From: Candidatus Magasanikiibacteriota bacterium
Lineage (GTDB): Bacteria; Patescibacteriota; Patescibacteriia; Magasanikbacterales; UBA922
Reading direction: 5' to 3'
DNA: 16,399 nt
Assembly (NCBI GenBank): GCA_023246565.1
Contig: JAHFIE010000022.1
Coordinates: 1 to 16,399, forward strand
Shown: positions 1 to 7,093 of the stretch, one piece after another
Numbering within the stretch: the first letter of the stretch is position 1
How the letters are laid out: every line of letters begins with the position of its first letter
Program-made: the position numbers and the translations under genes
Notes under the pieces: model-generated
What the model was told of the DNA's origin: nothing
Databases searched by the model: none
What the model saw: the letters and a program-made list of their open reading frames with translations, nothing else

Positions 1-940
1 CAGGCCGATTTGTGGCCGCAATAACAATAACCCCAAGATTTGGTTCAAAACCATCCATCTCAACCAAGATCTGATTTAATGTTTGTTCACGTTCATCATG
101 ACTACCACCCAAACCAGAACCACGTTTACGACCAACAGCATCAATTTCATCAATAAAAACAATCGAAGGAGCTTCTTTTTTTGCTCGACTAAAAAGATCG
201 CGCACCCGGCTGGCACCAACTCCTACAAACATTTCAACGAATTCAGAACCACTCATATGGAAGAATGGTACGCTTGCTTCTCCGGCTACGGCTTTGGCCA
301 ACAATGTTTTACCGGTTCCCGGAGAACCCATCAACAAAACACCTTTGGGAATTTTTGCTCCAACATCAGCAAATTTCTTTGGATCACGCAAAAAATCAAC
401 AATTTCCGTTAGTTCTTCTTTTGCTTCTCGTGCTCCAGCAACATCTTGAAATGTTTTTTTATTTTTTTCATCCGGCTTAACTTGTCGAGCCGTGCTTTGG
501 CCAAACATCATTGCCTTACTATTTGCTCCCTGAACTTGACGACTCATAAAAAATACCAAACCAAGCAACAGAAGAACCGGAACCAAATACGGTAAAAGCG
601 TGGATAACCAATATTTCCACCCGGTCATATCTTTTACTTCAATCTCAATCTTTTGCAACTTTGCCTGATCAACACCAAGATTGCTCATGAGTTCAGAAAA
701 AGATTGATTCATTTCCTTCTTAACATGCAAAGATCGTGCTTTGTCATCTTTCAAAGTAACCGTTACCATGTTCCCCTCTACAACAACACTTTTAACTCGT
801 TCATTATTAATCTCTTGGATAAGACGATTAACTCCCACCACTTCTGGTTTTACCGTACTTGCACGAGTAAAACTCAAAACACCGGCAATCAAAAACAGAG
901 TCAAAACAATCAAGGCAAAATTCTTGAGCAAATTTTTCAT
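1..940 (-). CDS. ftsH: ATP-dependent zinc metalloprotease FtsH, N-terminal part (cut by window edge)
   Basis: Membrane-anchored AAA+ protease that extracts and degrades membrane and misfolded proteins. The 313 visible residues start at ATG 940. A first membrane segment lies near residues 7-24, followed by a short extracytoplasmic domain (about 28-108) and a second membrane segment (about 112-132). The AAA+ module follows: Walker A GSPGTGKT at 205-212, the pore-loop context FVEMFVGVGASRVRDLF, Walker B FIDEID at 262-267, then the GRKRGSGLGGSHDEREQTLNQ stretch typical of FtsH. The frame is still open at position 1, inside the IAATNRP region. The HEXXH protease site is therefore outside the window and cannot be checked. 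It begins 12 bases after the rpsA stop on the same strand and probably shares its transcript. No clear Shine-Dalgarno precedes it. Confidence 0.96.
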   Translation of the reverse strand, partial: MKNLLKNFALIVLTLFLIAGVLSFTRASTVKPEVVGVNRLIQEINNERVKSVVVEGNMVTVTLKDDKARSLHVKKEMNQSFSELMSNLGVDQAKLQKIEIEVKDMTGWKYWLSTLLPYLVPVLLLLGLVFFMSRQVQGANSKAMMFGQSTARQVKPDEKNKKTFQDVAGAREAKEELTEIVDFLRDPKKFADVGAKIPKGVLLMGSPGTGKTLLAKAVAGEASVPFFHMSGSEFVEMFVGVGASRVRDLFSRAKKEAPSIVFIDEIDAVGRKRGSGLGGSHDEREQTLNQILVEMDGFEPNLGVIVIAATNRP

Positions 941-952
941 ACAAGACTTCTT

Positions 953-2116
953 TTATTGTTTCTCTTCTGGAGGAGTCTCTTCAGTTTGCGTCTCTTCTTT
1001 TTCGTCTTTGTTCTTTTTTGTTCCTCGCTTGGCACCAGCCACGCCTTCAAGTTTAAGACCAAGACGATGTTCTGCAGGTTCCATGGAAATAACTTCAAAA
1101 TTACGCGTTTCACCAATAGTAAATGTTTCCAAAAATTTCTTTGGATCATTCACTGCCTTATCATTCAAATCAGAAATGTGAGCCAAACCATGAATCTGGT
1201 CATCAAGTTTTACCATAAGACCGAAAGGCTCAATTTTATGAACAACACCAGGAACCACTTGGCCAACTTGGTACCGATCTTTGACTGATTTCCAAGGATC
1301 ATCAACAAGCCGTTTGAGTGATAAGTAAATTTTTGATTTATTCAGATCAATAATTTGAGCTTTTACATGATCGCCCGTACTCAAAATATCCTTTGGGTGA
1401 TCAATTCTCTGCCAAACAATTTCCGAAATGTGGATTAACCCCTCAAGACCATCACCAAATTTCATAAATGCTCCAAATGGAGTAAGCGCACTCACTTCAC
1501 CTTCAACAACATCACCAATCTTATATGAATCAAGAATAGATTTTTGTTCGTCTTCCCAAACTGATTTTTCTGACAAAATCAATTTATCTTCTTCAGGACT
1601 AATATCATAAACTTGGACTTTAAGATCCTGGCCAATAAATTGACGCAAATGATCTAAAATACGATTTTTATCTCCACCAGGAACACGTGGATAATGGTCT
1701 GGATTTAATTGAGATACGGGCAAAAACCCCATGATTGCGTCAACCTGGAGCATAAGACCACCTTTGTTGGCCTGAATAACTTTGGCCATAATTGGTGTAC
1801 CGACCTTCTTTAAATCAGCCATTCGATCCCAGACCAACTTGTGCCCGGCAATGCGGAATGAGAGTTCTAATTCACCGTATTCATTTTCTCCATCAACTAC
1901 GGTTGCTTCTACTTCATCACTAACTTTAACATTGGAAAATTGTTTTGATTCAGTAAATAATTCATCACCGCGGACGACACCGACCATCATACCACCAATG
2001 TCGAGACGTATTTCACCACGATCAATTGAAATTACTGTACCTTTGACAAGATCCCCAACTTGGGGCACTTTACCAAAATATTCTTTTAAAAGATCACCAA
2101 ATGACGTTGTACTCAT
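953..2116 (-). CDS. rpsA: 30S ribosomal protein S1 (four S1 domains)
   Basis: RNA-binding protein that helps mRNA engage the 30S subunit. The 387 residues hold four S1 (OB-fold) repeats at roughly 20-88, 105-184, 200-269 and 284-357. Repeats 3 and 4 are the most canonical (TPFGAFMKFGDGLEGLIHISE and EPFGLMVKLDDQIHGLAHISDL). A Lys/Glu-rich disordered tail ends the protein. E. coli S1 has six repeats, so this is a short form, which is common outside Proteobacteria. ATG 2116 (MSTTSFGD) is preferred. The frame also reaches a TTG at 2164, but those 16 extra residues (LDKGSDKTGLNSFWY) do not look like S1 and neither start has a Shine-Dalgarno. The gene leads an apparent rpsA-ftsH transcript driven by the promoter at 2293-2321. 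The S1 family call is firm; assignment as the ribosomal S1 rather than another multi-S1 protein is very likely. Confidence 0.92.
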   Translation of the reverse strand: MSTTSFGDLLKEYFGKVPQVGDLVKGTVISIDRGEIRLDIGGMMVGVVRGDELFTESKQFSNVKVSDEVEATVVDGENEYGELELSFRIAGHKLVWDRMADLKKVGTPIMAKVIQANKGGLMLQVDAIMGFLPVSQLNPDHYPRVPGGDKNRILDHLRQFIGQDLKVQVYDISPEEDKLILSEKSVWEDEQKSILDSYKIGDVVEGEVSALTPFGAFMKFGDGLEGLIHISEIVWQRIDHPKDILSTGDHVKAQIIDLNKSKIYLSLKRLVDDPWKSVKDRYQVGQVVPGVVHKIEPFGLMVKLDDQIHGLAHISDLNDKAVNDPKKFLETFTIGETRNFEVISMEPAEHRLGLKLEGVAGAKRGTKKNKDEKEETQTEETPPEEKQ

Positions 2117-2238
2117 ATACCAAAAACTGTTTAACCCGGTTTTATCCGAGCCCTTATCCAGCAAGCCAGATTAAGGAAAATAAGGATCTACCCGGCAAAA
2201 CCGAGAGATATTGAACCTTGTTTCCTCGTTCGCTCGGA

Positions 2239-2260
2239 AATGGAAGTTTTGACTTCCATT
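2239..2260 (-). other. Hairpin in the rpsA mRNA leader
   Basis: A perfect 9-bp inverted repeat (2239-2247 with 2252-2260) encloses a 4-base loop. It sits about 25-45 nt into the predicted rpsA leader. The 8-mer TTCGCTCG (plus-strand reading) occurs at 2229-2236 and again at 2259-2266. Flanking TTTCC/GGAAA segments could close an outer helix. E. coli rpsA is autoregulated through structured leader RNA, so a similar role is possible here. That is inference, because leader sequences are not conserved between phyla. Confidence 0.55.
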
Positions 2261-2292
2261 CGCTCGCTACACTTCGGAAATAAAGTGGGCGT

Positions 2293-2321
2293 ACTATAGC
2301 ACTGTTTTTAGGGTTTGACAA
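2293..2321 (-). promoter_or_regulatory. Sigma-70-type promoter for rpsA-ftsH
   Basis: Read on the minus strand, TTGTCA (2316-2321) and TATAGT (2293-2298) are separated by exactly 17 bases. Each hexamer matches the consensus at 5 of 6 positions. The predicted transcript starts near 2286, giving a leader of about 170 nt before the ATG at 2116. Confidence 0.8.
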
Positions 2322-2346
2322 GAGGATAATTAATCGTCAAAAAGGC

Positions 2347-2375
2347 TTGTAATCACACACTACTTCCAGTATACT
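2347..2375 (+). promoter_or_regulatory. Promoter for the MBL-fold / membrane protein / gyrA group
   Basis: TTGTAA (2347-2352, 4 of 6 consensus matches) and TATACT (2370-2375, 5 of 6) lie 17 bases apart on the plus strand, about 38 bases upstream of the ATG at 2413. It points away from the rpsA promoter. The two -35 boxes are only 25 bases apart, so the start sites are arranged back to back. Confidence 0.6.
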
Positions 2376-2412
2376 TAGAACGTCTTACTTGAAATTTTCG
2401 TAACTTTTACCT

Positions 2413-3030
2413 ATGCATGTATCGTGGCTTGGCTCGACCGCCATCAGACTCCAGACAAAACCCTTTGCCGAAGATATTATTGTCATTATTGATCCTTACC
2501 GATCCGAAGTAGGTTCTTCTCCCCGTAGTCTCTCGCCTCATATCGCGCTTTTTACCCGAGGTCAAAAAGATGCTATTACCCTCTCGGGTGATCCCTTCAT
2601 TCTTGATACTCCGGGGGAATGCGACATAAAAGGCGTCCTCATTACTGCAGTATCTGGCAATGAACCCGGAGAAACCATGATTCGAATTGATACTGAAAAC
2701 CTGAGTATTGCCCACCTCGGACTGGCGAAAAAATCATTAAATGAAAAACAACGTGAGATTCTCTCTGACGTTGACGTTCTTTTTGTTCCAACAGGGGGAG
2801 AATTTTGTTATGATGCCGAAGCAGCCATGAAAGCAATTAATGACCTGGAACCTCGCATTGTTATTCCTATGGCTTTTCAGAGTGATAATAATCCAAAAGC
2901 TCAACCCATTACTATTTTTTTGAAAGAAATGGGAGTGGCAAATCATACTAATCCAGAAACCAAAGCTATTATTAAGAAAAAAGATTTGCCGAGTGAAGAA
3001 ACACAAGTCATTGTTCTGGCCAAGGAATAA
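2413..3030 (+). CDS. Metallo-beta-lactamase-fold protein lacking its metal ligands
   Basis: The 205 residues follow the layout of the UlaG-like MBL-fold hydrolases (COG2220 type): N-terminal VSWLGSTAIRLQT, then DTPGECDIKGVLI, IAHLG, DVDVLFVPTGG and EPRIVIPM. Every position that should hold a metal ligand is changed. The SHxHxDH loop reads TRGQKDA (48-54), the Asp after HLG is Leu104, and the His of the IPMHY motif is Ala154. The fold is therefore recognisable but zinc hydrolysis is unlikely, pointing to a structural or regulatory role. It is the first gene after the plus-strand promoter and is followed, after 54 bases, by the membrane protein and gyrA. ATG 2413 has no Shine-Dalgarno. The fold is likely; the function is unknown. 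Confidence 0.8.
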   Translation: MHVSWLGSTAIRLQTKPFAEDIIVIIDPYRSEVGSSPRSLSPHIALFTRGQKDAITLSGDPFILDTPGECDIKGVLITAVSGNEPGETMIRIDTENLSIAHLGLAKKSLNEKQREILSDVDVLFVPTGGEFCYDAEAAMKAINDLEPRIVIPMAFQSDNNPKAQPITIFLKEMGVANHTNPETKAIIKKKDLPSEETQVIVLAKE

Positions 3031-3084
3031 TTGGAATAGAAAAATATATCACTTCGTTATAGTTCAGATTGGTTTATACCACCT

Positions 3085-3591
3085 GTGTCTAAAAAACCAT
3101 CAAAAAATCAATCAGCATTTGACCCAGAAATGATGGCTGCTTTTACCAAAGAATTGCCTAATGTTTTAGTGAAAGAAGGTTACCTAACATCGCCCTCAGC
3201 TGTTGAGTCATCGCAGAAAGAATCAATTCAATCGTCTACGGCATCAACATCTATTCAAAAGCAAAATTCTGATCATTTTGCATCAATGCGACCACGAGAA
3301 AACCGAAATCATTTATGGGTATGGGTATCAATCTTTGTTGTCCTTATCATCGGTATTTGGATTTTTAATATTAAAAATATTGCTTCTGACCTTTGGGGAA
3401 ATCGCGGTGATGCAGGAAAAATCCTTGACCAAAGCAAAACAGATTTTCAAGATATTTTAAGCACCATCAAAAAAAACGATCTTGATTTACAAAAACGTTT
3501 TCAAGGGCTCGATATCGCGTCCGGAGCCAGCCTTACGACCAGCAGTATTGCAGATGCTCTCAAAGCAGCCATTGAATCAAAACAACCATAA
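3085..3591 (+). CDS. Single-pass membrane protein, function unknown
   Basis: 168 residues starting at GTG 3085. The first 75 residues are polar and rich in Ser, Gln and Lys, and look disordered. One strong membrane segment follows (HLWVWVSIFVVLIIGIWIF, about 77-95). The C-terminal 70 residues are mostly helical and charged (SKTDFQDILSTIKKNDLDLQKRF). The Arg/Arg/Lys-rich N-terminal side suggests N-in, C-out topology. I do not recognise the family. It lies 54 bases after the MBL-fold gene and 23 before gyrA, so co-transcription is probable. The start is uncertain: GTG has no Shine-Dalgarno, and Met16 or Met17 could serve instead. Confidence 0.75.
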   Translation: MSKKPSKNQSAFDPEMMAAFTKELPNVLVKEGYLTSPSAVESSQKESIQSSTASTSIQKQNSDHFASMRPRENRNHLWVWVSIFVVLIIGIWIFNIKNIASDLWGNRGDAGKILDQSKTDFQDILSTIKKNDLDLQKRFQGLDIASGASLTTSSIADALKAAIESKQP

Positions 3592-3614
3592 TCCCTTTAC
3601 TCGTTTATACGTCT

Positions 3615-6110
3615 ATGAAAAAAAATCAACCTGAAAAACTCATTCTGAATTCCATTGGAAAAATAGAACCAATCAATTTGGTTGATGAAATGAAGACATC
3701 CTATTTAGATTATGCCATGAGCGTCATTGTTTCACGCGCACTCCCCGATGTCCGTGATGGTCTTAAACCAATCCACCGCCGTATTCTCTATGCCATGTGG
3801 AGTATTGGATTAAAACATAATGCAAAATTCCGTAAATCCGCGAACGTAGTCGGAGAAGTCATGGCAAAATACCATCCTCATGGGGACACGGCAATTTATG
3901 ATTCTTTGGTACGCATGGCCCAAGATTTTAGCATGCGTCATCCTCTCATTTTCGGTCAAGGTAACTTCGGTTCCATGGATGGCGACAGTGCCGCGGCCAT
4001 GCGATATACCGAAACCAAACTCCACGCCCTTGCTGAAGAATTATTATTTGATATTGAAAAAAACACGGTTGATTTTTCTCCGACCTATGATGGTTCACAC
4101 CAAGAACCACGTGTTCTCCCCAGCAAAGTCCCCCACCTTCTTTTGAACGGGAGTATGGGAATTGCCGTTGGTATGGCTACGAACATTCCACCCCACAATC
4201 TCGGTGAATTATGTTCAGCTATTGAACACCTTATTGAAGAACCAAAAGCAACGGTTGAAGAATTGATCCACTATATTCCTGGACCAGATTTCCCCACGGG
4301 CGGTATTATTTATAATAAAAAAGATATTGCGGTTGCTTATGCTACGGGCAGAGGTGGTGTTGTTGTCCGTGCCAAAACAGAAATCCAAGAAGCAAAAAAC
4401 GACCAATATAAAATAATCGTCACTGAAGTCCCCTACCAAGTAAACAAAGCCACACTCCTCGAAAAAATCGCTGAGCTGGTTCAAGAGAAAAAAATCGATG
4501 GTATCCGTGATCTTCGTGACGAATCAAATAAAGATGGCGTACGCATAGTCATTGAACTTAAAAAAGATTCATATCCAAAAAAAGTTTTGAATCGTTTATT
4601 TCAAATGACGGATTTGCAAACAACCTTTCATCTGAATATGCTCGCGCTCGTGGACGGAATCGAACCCCATGTATTAAACCTCAAAACCATACTCGAAGAA
4701 TACATTAAACACCGACAGGTTGTGGTGCGACGTCGTACTGAATTTGATCTAGCCAAGGCAGAAGAACGAGCCCATATTTTGGAAGGTCTTAAAAAAGCTT
4801 TGGATAAAATTGATCAAGTCATCAATACCATTCGTGCCTCAAAAGACAAAGATGAAGCAAAAACAAATTTAATGAAAAAATTTAGTTTTAGCGAACGACA
4901 AACCGTTGCTATTTTGGAAATGCGTTTACAACAATTAGCCAATTTGGAACGTCAAAAAATTGAAGAAGAACTGACAGAAAAAATGAATCTTATCAAAGAA
5001 TTACAAGCCATTCTTGCCAATCCCAAAAGAATTCTTACAATTATTAAAGATGAAGTCAGTGATTTGAAAAAGAATTTTGCCAATCCTCGAAGAACAGAAA
5101 TTGTAACCCATGGAGTCAAAGAATTTAGTATCGAAGATTTGGTGCCCAATGAGCCTACCATTATCATGGCCACAAAAGATGGGTATATTAAACGAATGCC
5201 GGTTGACACGTTTCGTACCCAAGGTCGTGGTGGCAAAGGAGTTATCGGCCTTACCACAAAAGAAGAAGATGTTATTGAGCATCTTATTTCTACGAATACT
5301 CATGACAATTTACTATTCTTCACAAATCGTGGTCGAGTATTCCAACTCCGAGCCTATGATATCCCCGTTGCTTCTCGAACGGCCAAAGGCCAAGCTCTGG
5401 TAAATTTTTTGCAATTAGCACCCAATGAAAACGTATCAGCAATACTTTCCATGGCAGACATGAGTGCGTATAAATTCCTCGTCATGGTAACGAGTAAGGG
5501 AAATATTAAAAAAACCAGTTTGGATGATTTTAAAAATGTTCGTCGTTCCGGTATTATTGCCCTTAAATTAAAATCAGATGATATGTTGGAGTGGGTTCGT
5601 CCATCGAGTGGGAAGGATGATATTGTTATTGCTACATCACTTGGCCAAGCAATTCGATTTAAAGAAAACGATGTACGTGCCATGGGACGAGCTGCCAGTG
5701 GCGTCCATGGTATGCGTTTAAAATCCAACGATGTCGTTATTGGTATGGACGTAGTGTCACCGGAATTGGTTAAAAAGAAAGTTTTAGAACTCTTGGTTGT
5801 TTCAGAAAATGGACTCGGCAAACGCACGGAAATTAGTGAATATAAAGTACAAGGTCGCGGTGGTAGTGGTATCAAAACCATGCACGTGACCGATAAAACC
5901 GGCAAACTCATCAGTGCTCGTATTATCAACAATGCCGAAGATCAAGATCTTCTTTTAATTTCTGCCAAGGGTCAGGTAGTTCGAACACCACTGAAAACTA
6001 TTTCTTCACTCGGTCGCGCTACCCAAGGTGTTCGCGTCATGCGATTCAAAGAAGAGGGAGACCACGTAGTAAACATCGCGCTTTTGTTGAGTGGAGATGA
6101 TGAGGAATAA
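3615..6110 (+). CDS. gyrA: DNA gyrase subunit A
   Basis: Breakage-reunion subunit of the type IIA topoisomerase that introduces negative supercoils together with GyrB (not in this window). The 831 residues are close to the usual GyrA length. The winged-helix domain carries HPHGD (87-91) and AAMRYTE with the catalytic Tyr131. The quinolone-interacting positions equivalent to E. coli Ser83 and Asp87 are Thr92 and Asp96. A long coiled-coil tower region follows, then a beta-pinwheel C-terminal domain with the GyrA box QGRGGKG (536-542), which distinguishes gyrase from topoisomerase IV ParC. A second box-like motif, QGRGGSG, sits at 746-752. The tail ends in acidic GDDEE. ATG 3615 has no Shine-Dalgarno. 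It is the last plus-strand gene of its group, and no convincing terminator was seen immediately after the TAA. Confidence 0.97.
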   Translation: MKKNQPEKLILNSIGKIEPINLVDEMKTSYLDYAMSVIVSRALPDVRDGLKPIHRRILYAMWSIGLKHNAKFRKSANVVGEVMAKYHPHGDTAIYDSLVRMAQDFSMRHPLIFGQGNFGSMDGDSAAAMRYTETKLHALAEELLFDIEKNTVDFSPTYDGSHQEPRVLPSKVPHLLLNGSMGIAVGMATNIPPHNLGELCSAIEHLIEEPKATVEELIHYIPGPDFPTGGIIYNKKDIAVAYATGRGGVVVRAKTEIQEAKNDQYKIIVTEVPYQVNKATLLEKIAELVQEKKIDGIRDLRDESNKDGVRIVIELKKDSYPKKVLNRLFQMTDLQTTFHLNMLALVDGIEPHVLNLKTILEEYIKHRQVVVRRRTEFDLAKAEERAHILEGLKKALDKIDQVINTIRASKDKDEAKTNLMKKFSFSERQTVAILEMRLQQLANLERQKIEEELTEKMNLIKELQAILANPKRILTIIKDEVSDLKKNFANPRRTEIVTHGVKEFSIEDLVPNEPTIIMATKDGYIKRMPVDTFRTQGRGGKGVIGLTTKEEDVIEHLISTNTHDNLLFFTNRGRVFQLRAYDIPVASRTAKGQALVNFLQLAPNENVSAILSMADMSAYKFLVMVTSKGNIKKTSLDDFKNVRRSGIIALKLKSDDMLEWVRPSSGKDDIVIATSLGQAIRFKENDVRAMGRAASGVHGMRLKSNDVVIGMDVVSPELVKKKVLELLVVSENGLGKRTEISEYKVQGRGGSGIKTMHVTDKTGKLISARIINNAEDQDLLLISAKGQVVRTPLKTISSLGRATQGVRVMRFKEEGDHVVNIALLLSGDDEE

Positions 6111-6157
6111 AACTCTGGTGCGATAGCTCATAAAAAATTTAATTTGAGGGGGAAAGT

Positions 6158-6196
6158 GAGTACTGCAGCAGCTTATGAATGGCCACTACAGTACTC
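6158..6196 (-). terminator. Long stem-loop after the HD-domain gene
   Basis: On the minus strand the RNA GAGUACUGUAGUGGC can pair with GCUGCUGCAGUACUC as a 15-bp stem with a 9-nt loop. Three of the pairs are G-U. The plus-strand RNA would have C-A mismatches at those places and holds only an 8-bp core, so the structure is built for minus-strand RNA. It begins 10 bases after the HD gene stop. No good U-tract follows, so it may be a transcript-end stabiliser or a factor-dependent terminator. Confidence 0.55.
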
Positions 6197-6206
6197 AAAA
6201 AGAAGG

Positions 6207-6800
6207 TCAGACAGCGCCCATTGGGCGGCAGCGGCGAGCACCCACCCAGGGATCGCTCTCGGCCAGGGGGAAATCGAACCAGCACCGGGCACTCAGGTTA
6301 TCGCACGCATGGACGAGTGCCGCGAGCGGGGTCATGACCCGATGCTTGGGACTGTACTCGTCGTCGGGTTCACCCTCGGCGTACTTGATCCCCCTGATCT
6401 GCTCCTCGGTGATCGGGATGTTGTACCTCGCGGCGAGCTCCATGCGGAAGGCCTGACGATCCGGTTTGGCCTTGAGATGCGGCGCCTCGATCCGGTTGCC
6501 ATCCAGGTCGTACTTCCACGCCTTCTCAGCGTCGTGGATGAACAGACAGATGAGCGCGTCAGAGAGCGTGAAGGGCAGCGGACGGCAAGCCCTCAACACC
6601 ATGTAGATCTGCACCCCGAGGTTCATGGCCTCGCAGACGTGGTCGTGGTAACCACCGGGCCACGCCTGGTGGTTGTGCGTGGCACCCCAAGCGACCTCGA
6701 AACGGCGCCGGTTCTCCAAGTAGAGCCGGATGCAACCGACGCGGAAGGGCTCATCGACCATGTCGAGGAGCTCCTCGATGGTATGATAACTGGGCTTCAT
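6207..6800 (-). CDS. HD-domain protein (putative metal-dependent phosphohydrolase) in a GC-rich island
   Basis: 197 residues from ATG 6800. The HD-superfamily pattern is visible: a first His in PGGYHDHVCEA (His52 or His54), the His-Asp doublet at 89-90 in CLFIHDAEKAW, and a distal Asp167 in LVHACDNLSARCWFDFP. The family hydrolyses phosphate esters, often of nucleotides, but the substrate here cannot be told. The start is set by a strong Shine-Dalgarno (GGAG at 6810-6813, 9 bases upstream). The frame extends to 6851, but those 17 residues would run through a leader hairpin. Base composition differs sharply from the neighbours (37 of 60 G+C in 6361-6420), and the stop is TGA, unlike the TAA or TAG of all complete AT-rich genes here. 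Recent transfer, possibly from a phage or GC-rich host, is inferred. Confidence 0.78.
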   Translation of the reverse strand: MKPSYHTIEELLDMVDEPFRVGCIRLYLENRRRFEVAWGATHNHQAWPGGYHDHVCEAMNLGVQIYMVLRACRPLPFTLSDALICLFIHDAEKAWKYDLDGNRIEAPHLKAKPDRQAFRMELAARYNIPITEEQIRGIKYAEGEPDDEYSPKHRVMTPLAALVHACDNLSARCWFDFPLAESDPWVGARRCRPMGAV

Positions 6801-6809
6801 AACCAACTT

Positions 6810-6813
6810 CTCC
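6810..6813 (-). promoter_or_regulatory. Shine-Dalgarno that fixes the HD gene start
   Basis: GGAG lies nine bases before ATG 6800. It decides between this start and the upstream ATG at 6851. Most housekeeping genes in the window lack such a site. Confidence 0.7.
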
Positions 6814-6828
6814 GTAGGCACGAGGACT

Positions 6829-6862
6829 GTTAGTATTTTGTCCTGGTACATCCAGGACTAAC
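6829..6862 (-). repeat. Nested inverted repeats in the HD gene leader
   Basis: Inner arms 6840-6846 and 6852-6858 (GTCCTGG/CCAGGAC) form a 7-bp stem with a 5-base loop. Outer arms 6829-6834 and 6857-6862 (GTTAGT/ACTAAC) can stack on it in an alternative register. A separate small hairpin with GGGT/ACCC arms lies at 6872-6886. Together they could be an operator, a structured leader or an insertion boundary. No convincing promoter for the HD gene was found between here and the 6904 terminator; the best candidate is weak (TTTAGT, 17 bases, TGTTAT). Confidence 0.55.
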
Positions 6863-6903
6863 ACATAACAGGGGTCTTTCGAACCCAACTAAACAGATAA
6901 GAA

Positions 6904-6933
6904 AAAAGAATTCCGACATGTCGGAATTCTTTT
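6904..6933. terminator. Perfect 30-bp palindrome, intrinsic terminator usable on both strands
   Basis: Fifteen bases on each side of the centre (6918/6919) are exactly complementary. The stem is GC-bearing in the middle (TTCCGACA/TGTCGGAA), with A-runs before and T-runs after on both strands. The minus strand has six T's, a typical rho-independent signature. It would end minus-strand transcripts from the ileS-pepA-ruvA-Nudix group, or the small RNA proposed just upstream, before they reach the HD gene. Confidence 0.8.
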
Positions 6934-7031
6934 GATCAAAAATTTTTGTGTTTAAAAAACTATATATCTACGCACAAGAGCTTTTACTCATCTGCTCAGT
7001 CCGATTCAAAAGATATATAATTTGTAAGGAT
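6904..7031 (-). ncRNA. Possible small structured RNA in the AT-rich gap
   Basis: A minus-strand promoter-like pair (TTGACA 7061-7066, 17 bases, TAAATT 7038-7043) predicts a start near 7031 and an RNA of about 130 nt ending at the palindromic terminator. Inside, a perfect 9-bp inverted repeat (6961-6969 with 7011-7019, TATATATCT/AGATATATA) closes a 41-base segment. That segment holds a second small hairpin (GAGC 6978-6981 with GCTC 6994-6997). No open reading frame of note lies within. The -10 is weak and the region is AT-rich, so chance pairing is a real alternative. Confidence 0.35.
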
Positions 7032-7037
7032 ATGTAT

Positions 7038-7066
7038 AATTTACCAAACAGATTTTAATCTGTCAA
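7038..7066 (-). promoter_or_regulatory. Candidate promoter in the gap after the Nudix-like gene
   Basis: Minus-strand TTGACA (7061-7066, full consensus) and TAAATT (7038-7043, 4 of 6) are 17 bases apart. The spacer holds a 6-bp hairpin (ACAGAT/ATCTGT), which may be a weak terminator of the preceding operon or an operator. Its only downstream target before the 6904 terminator would be the proposed small RNA. Confidence 0.4.
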
Positions 7067-7093
7067 ATAAAATTGTCCACATTTTATTTAAAG

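Noticed and set aside
653..1288. Plus-strand open frame of 211 codons over ftsH and rpsA
   Set aside because: It is antisense to two clearly conserved genes, and its low-complexity product has no family likeness.
2117..2164. Upstream TTG start for rpsA at 2164
   Set aside because: The 16 added residues do not resemble S1 proteins and there is no ribosome binding site. The ATG at 2116 gives a typical N-terminus.
6144..6833. Open frame of 229 codons on the plus strand across the HD gene
   Set aside because: The protein has no recognisable motifs. The minus strand has the HD residues, a Shine-Dalgarno and a sense-strand 3' hairpin. Long antisense frames are expected in GC-rich DNA.
6872..6886. 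GGGTTCGAA on the minus strand resembling a tRNA T-arm
   Set aside because: Only four stem pairs form and no acceptor, D or anticodon arm can be built around it. It is kept only as a small leader hairpin.
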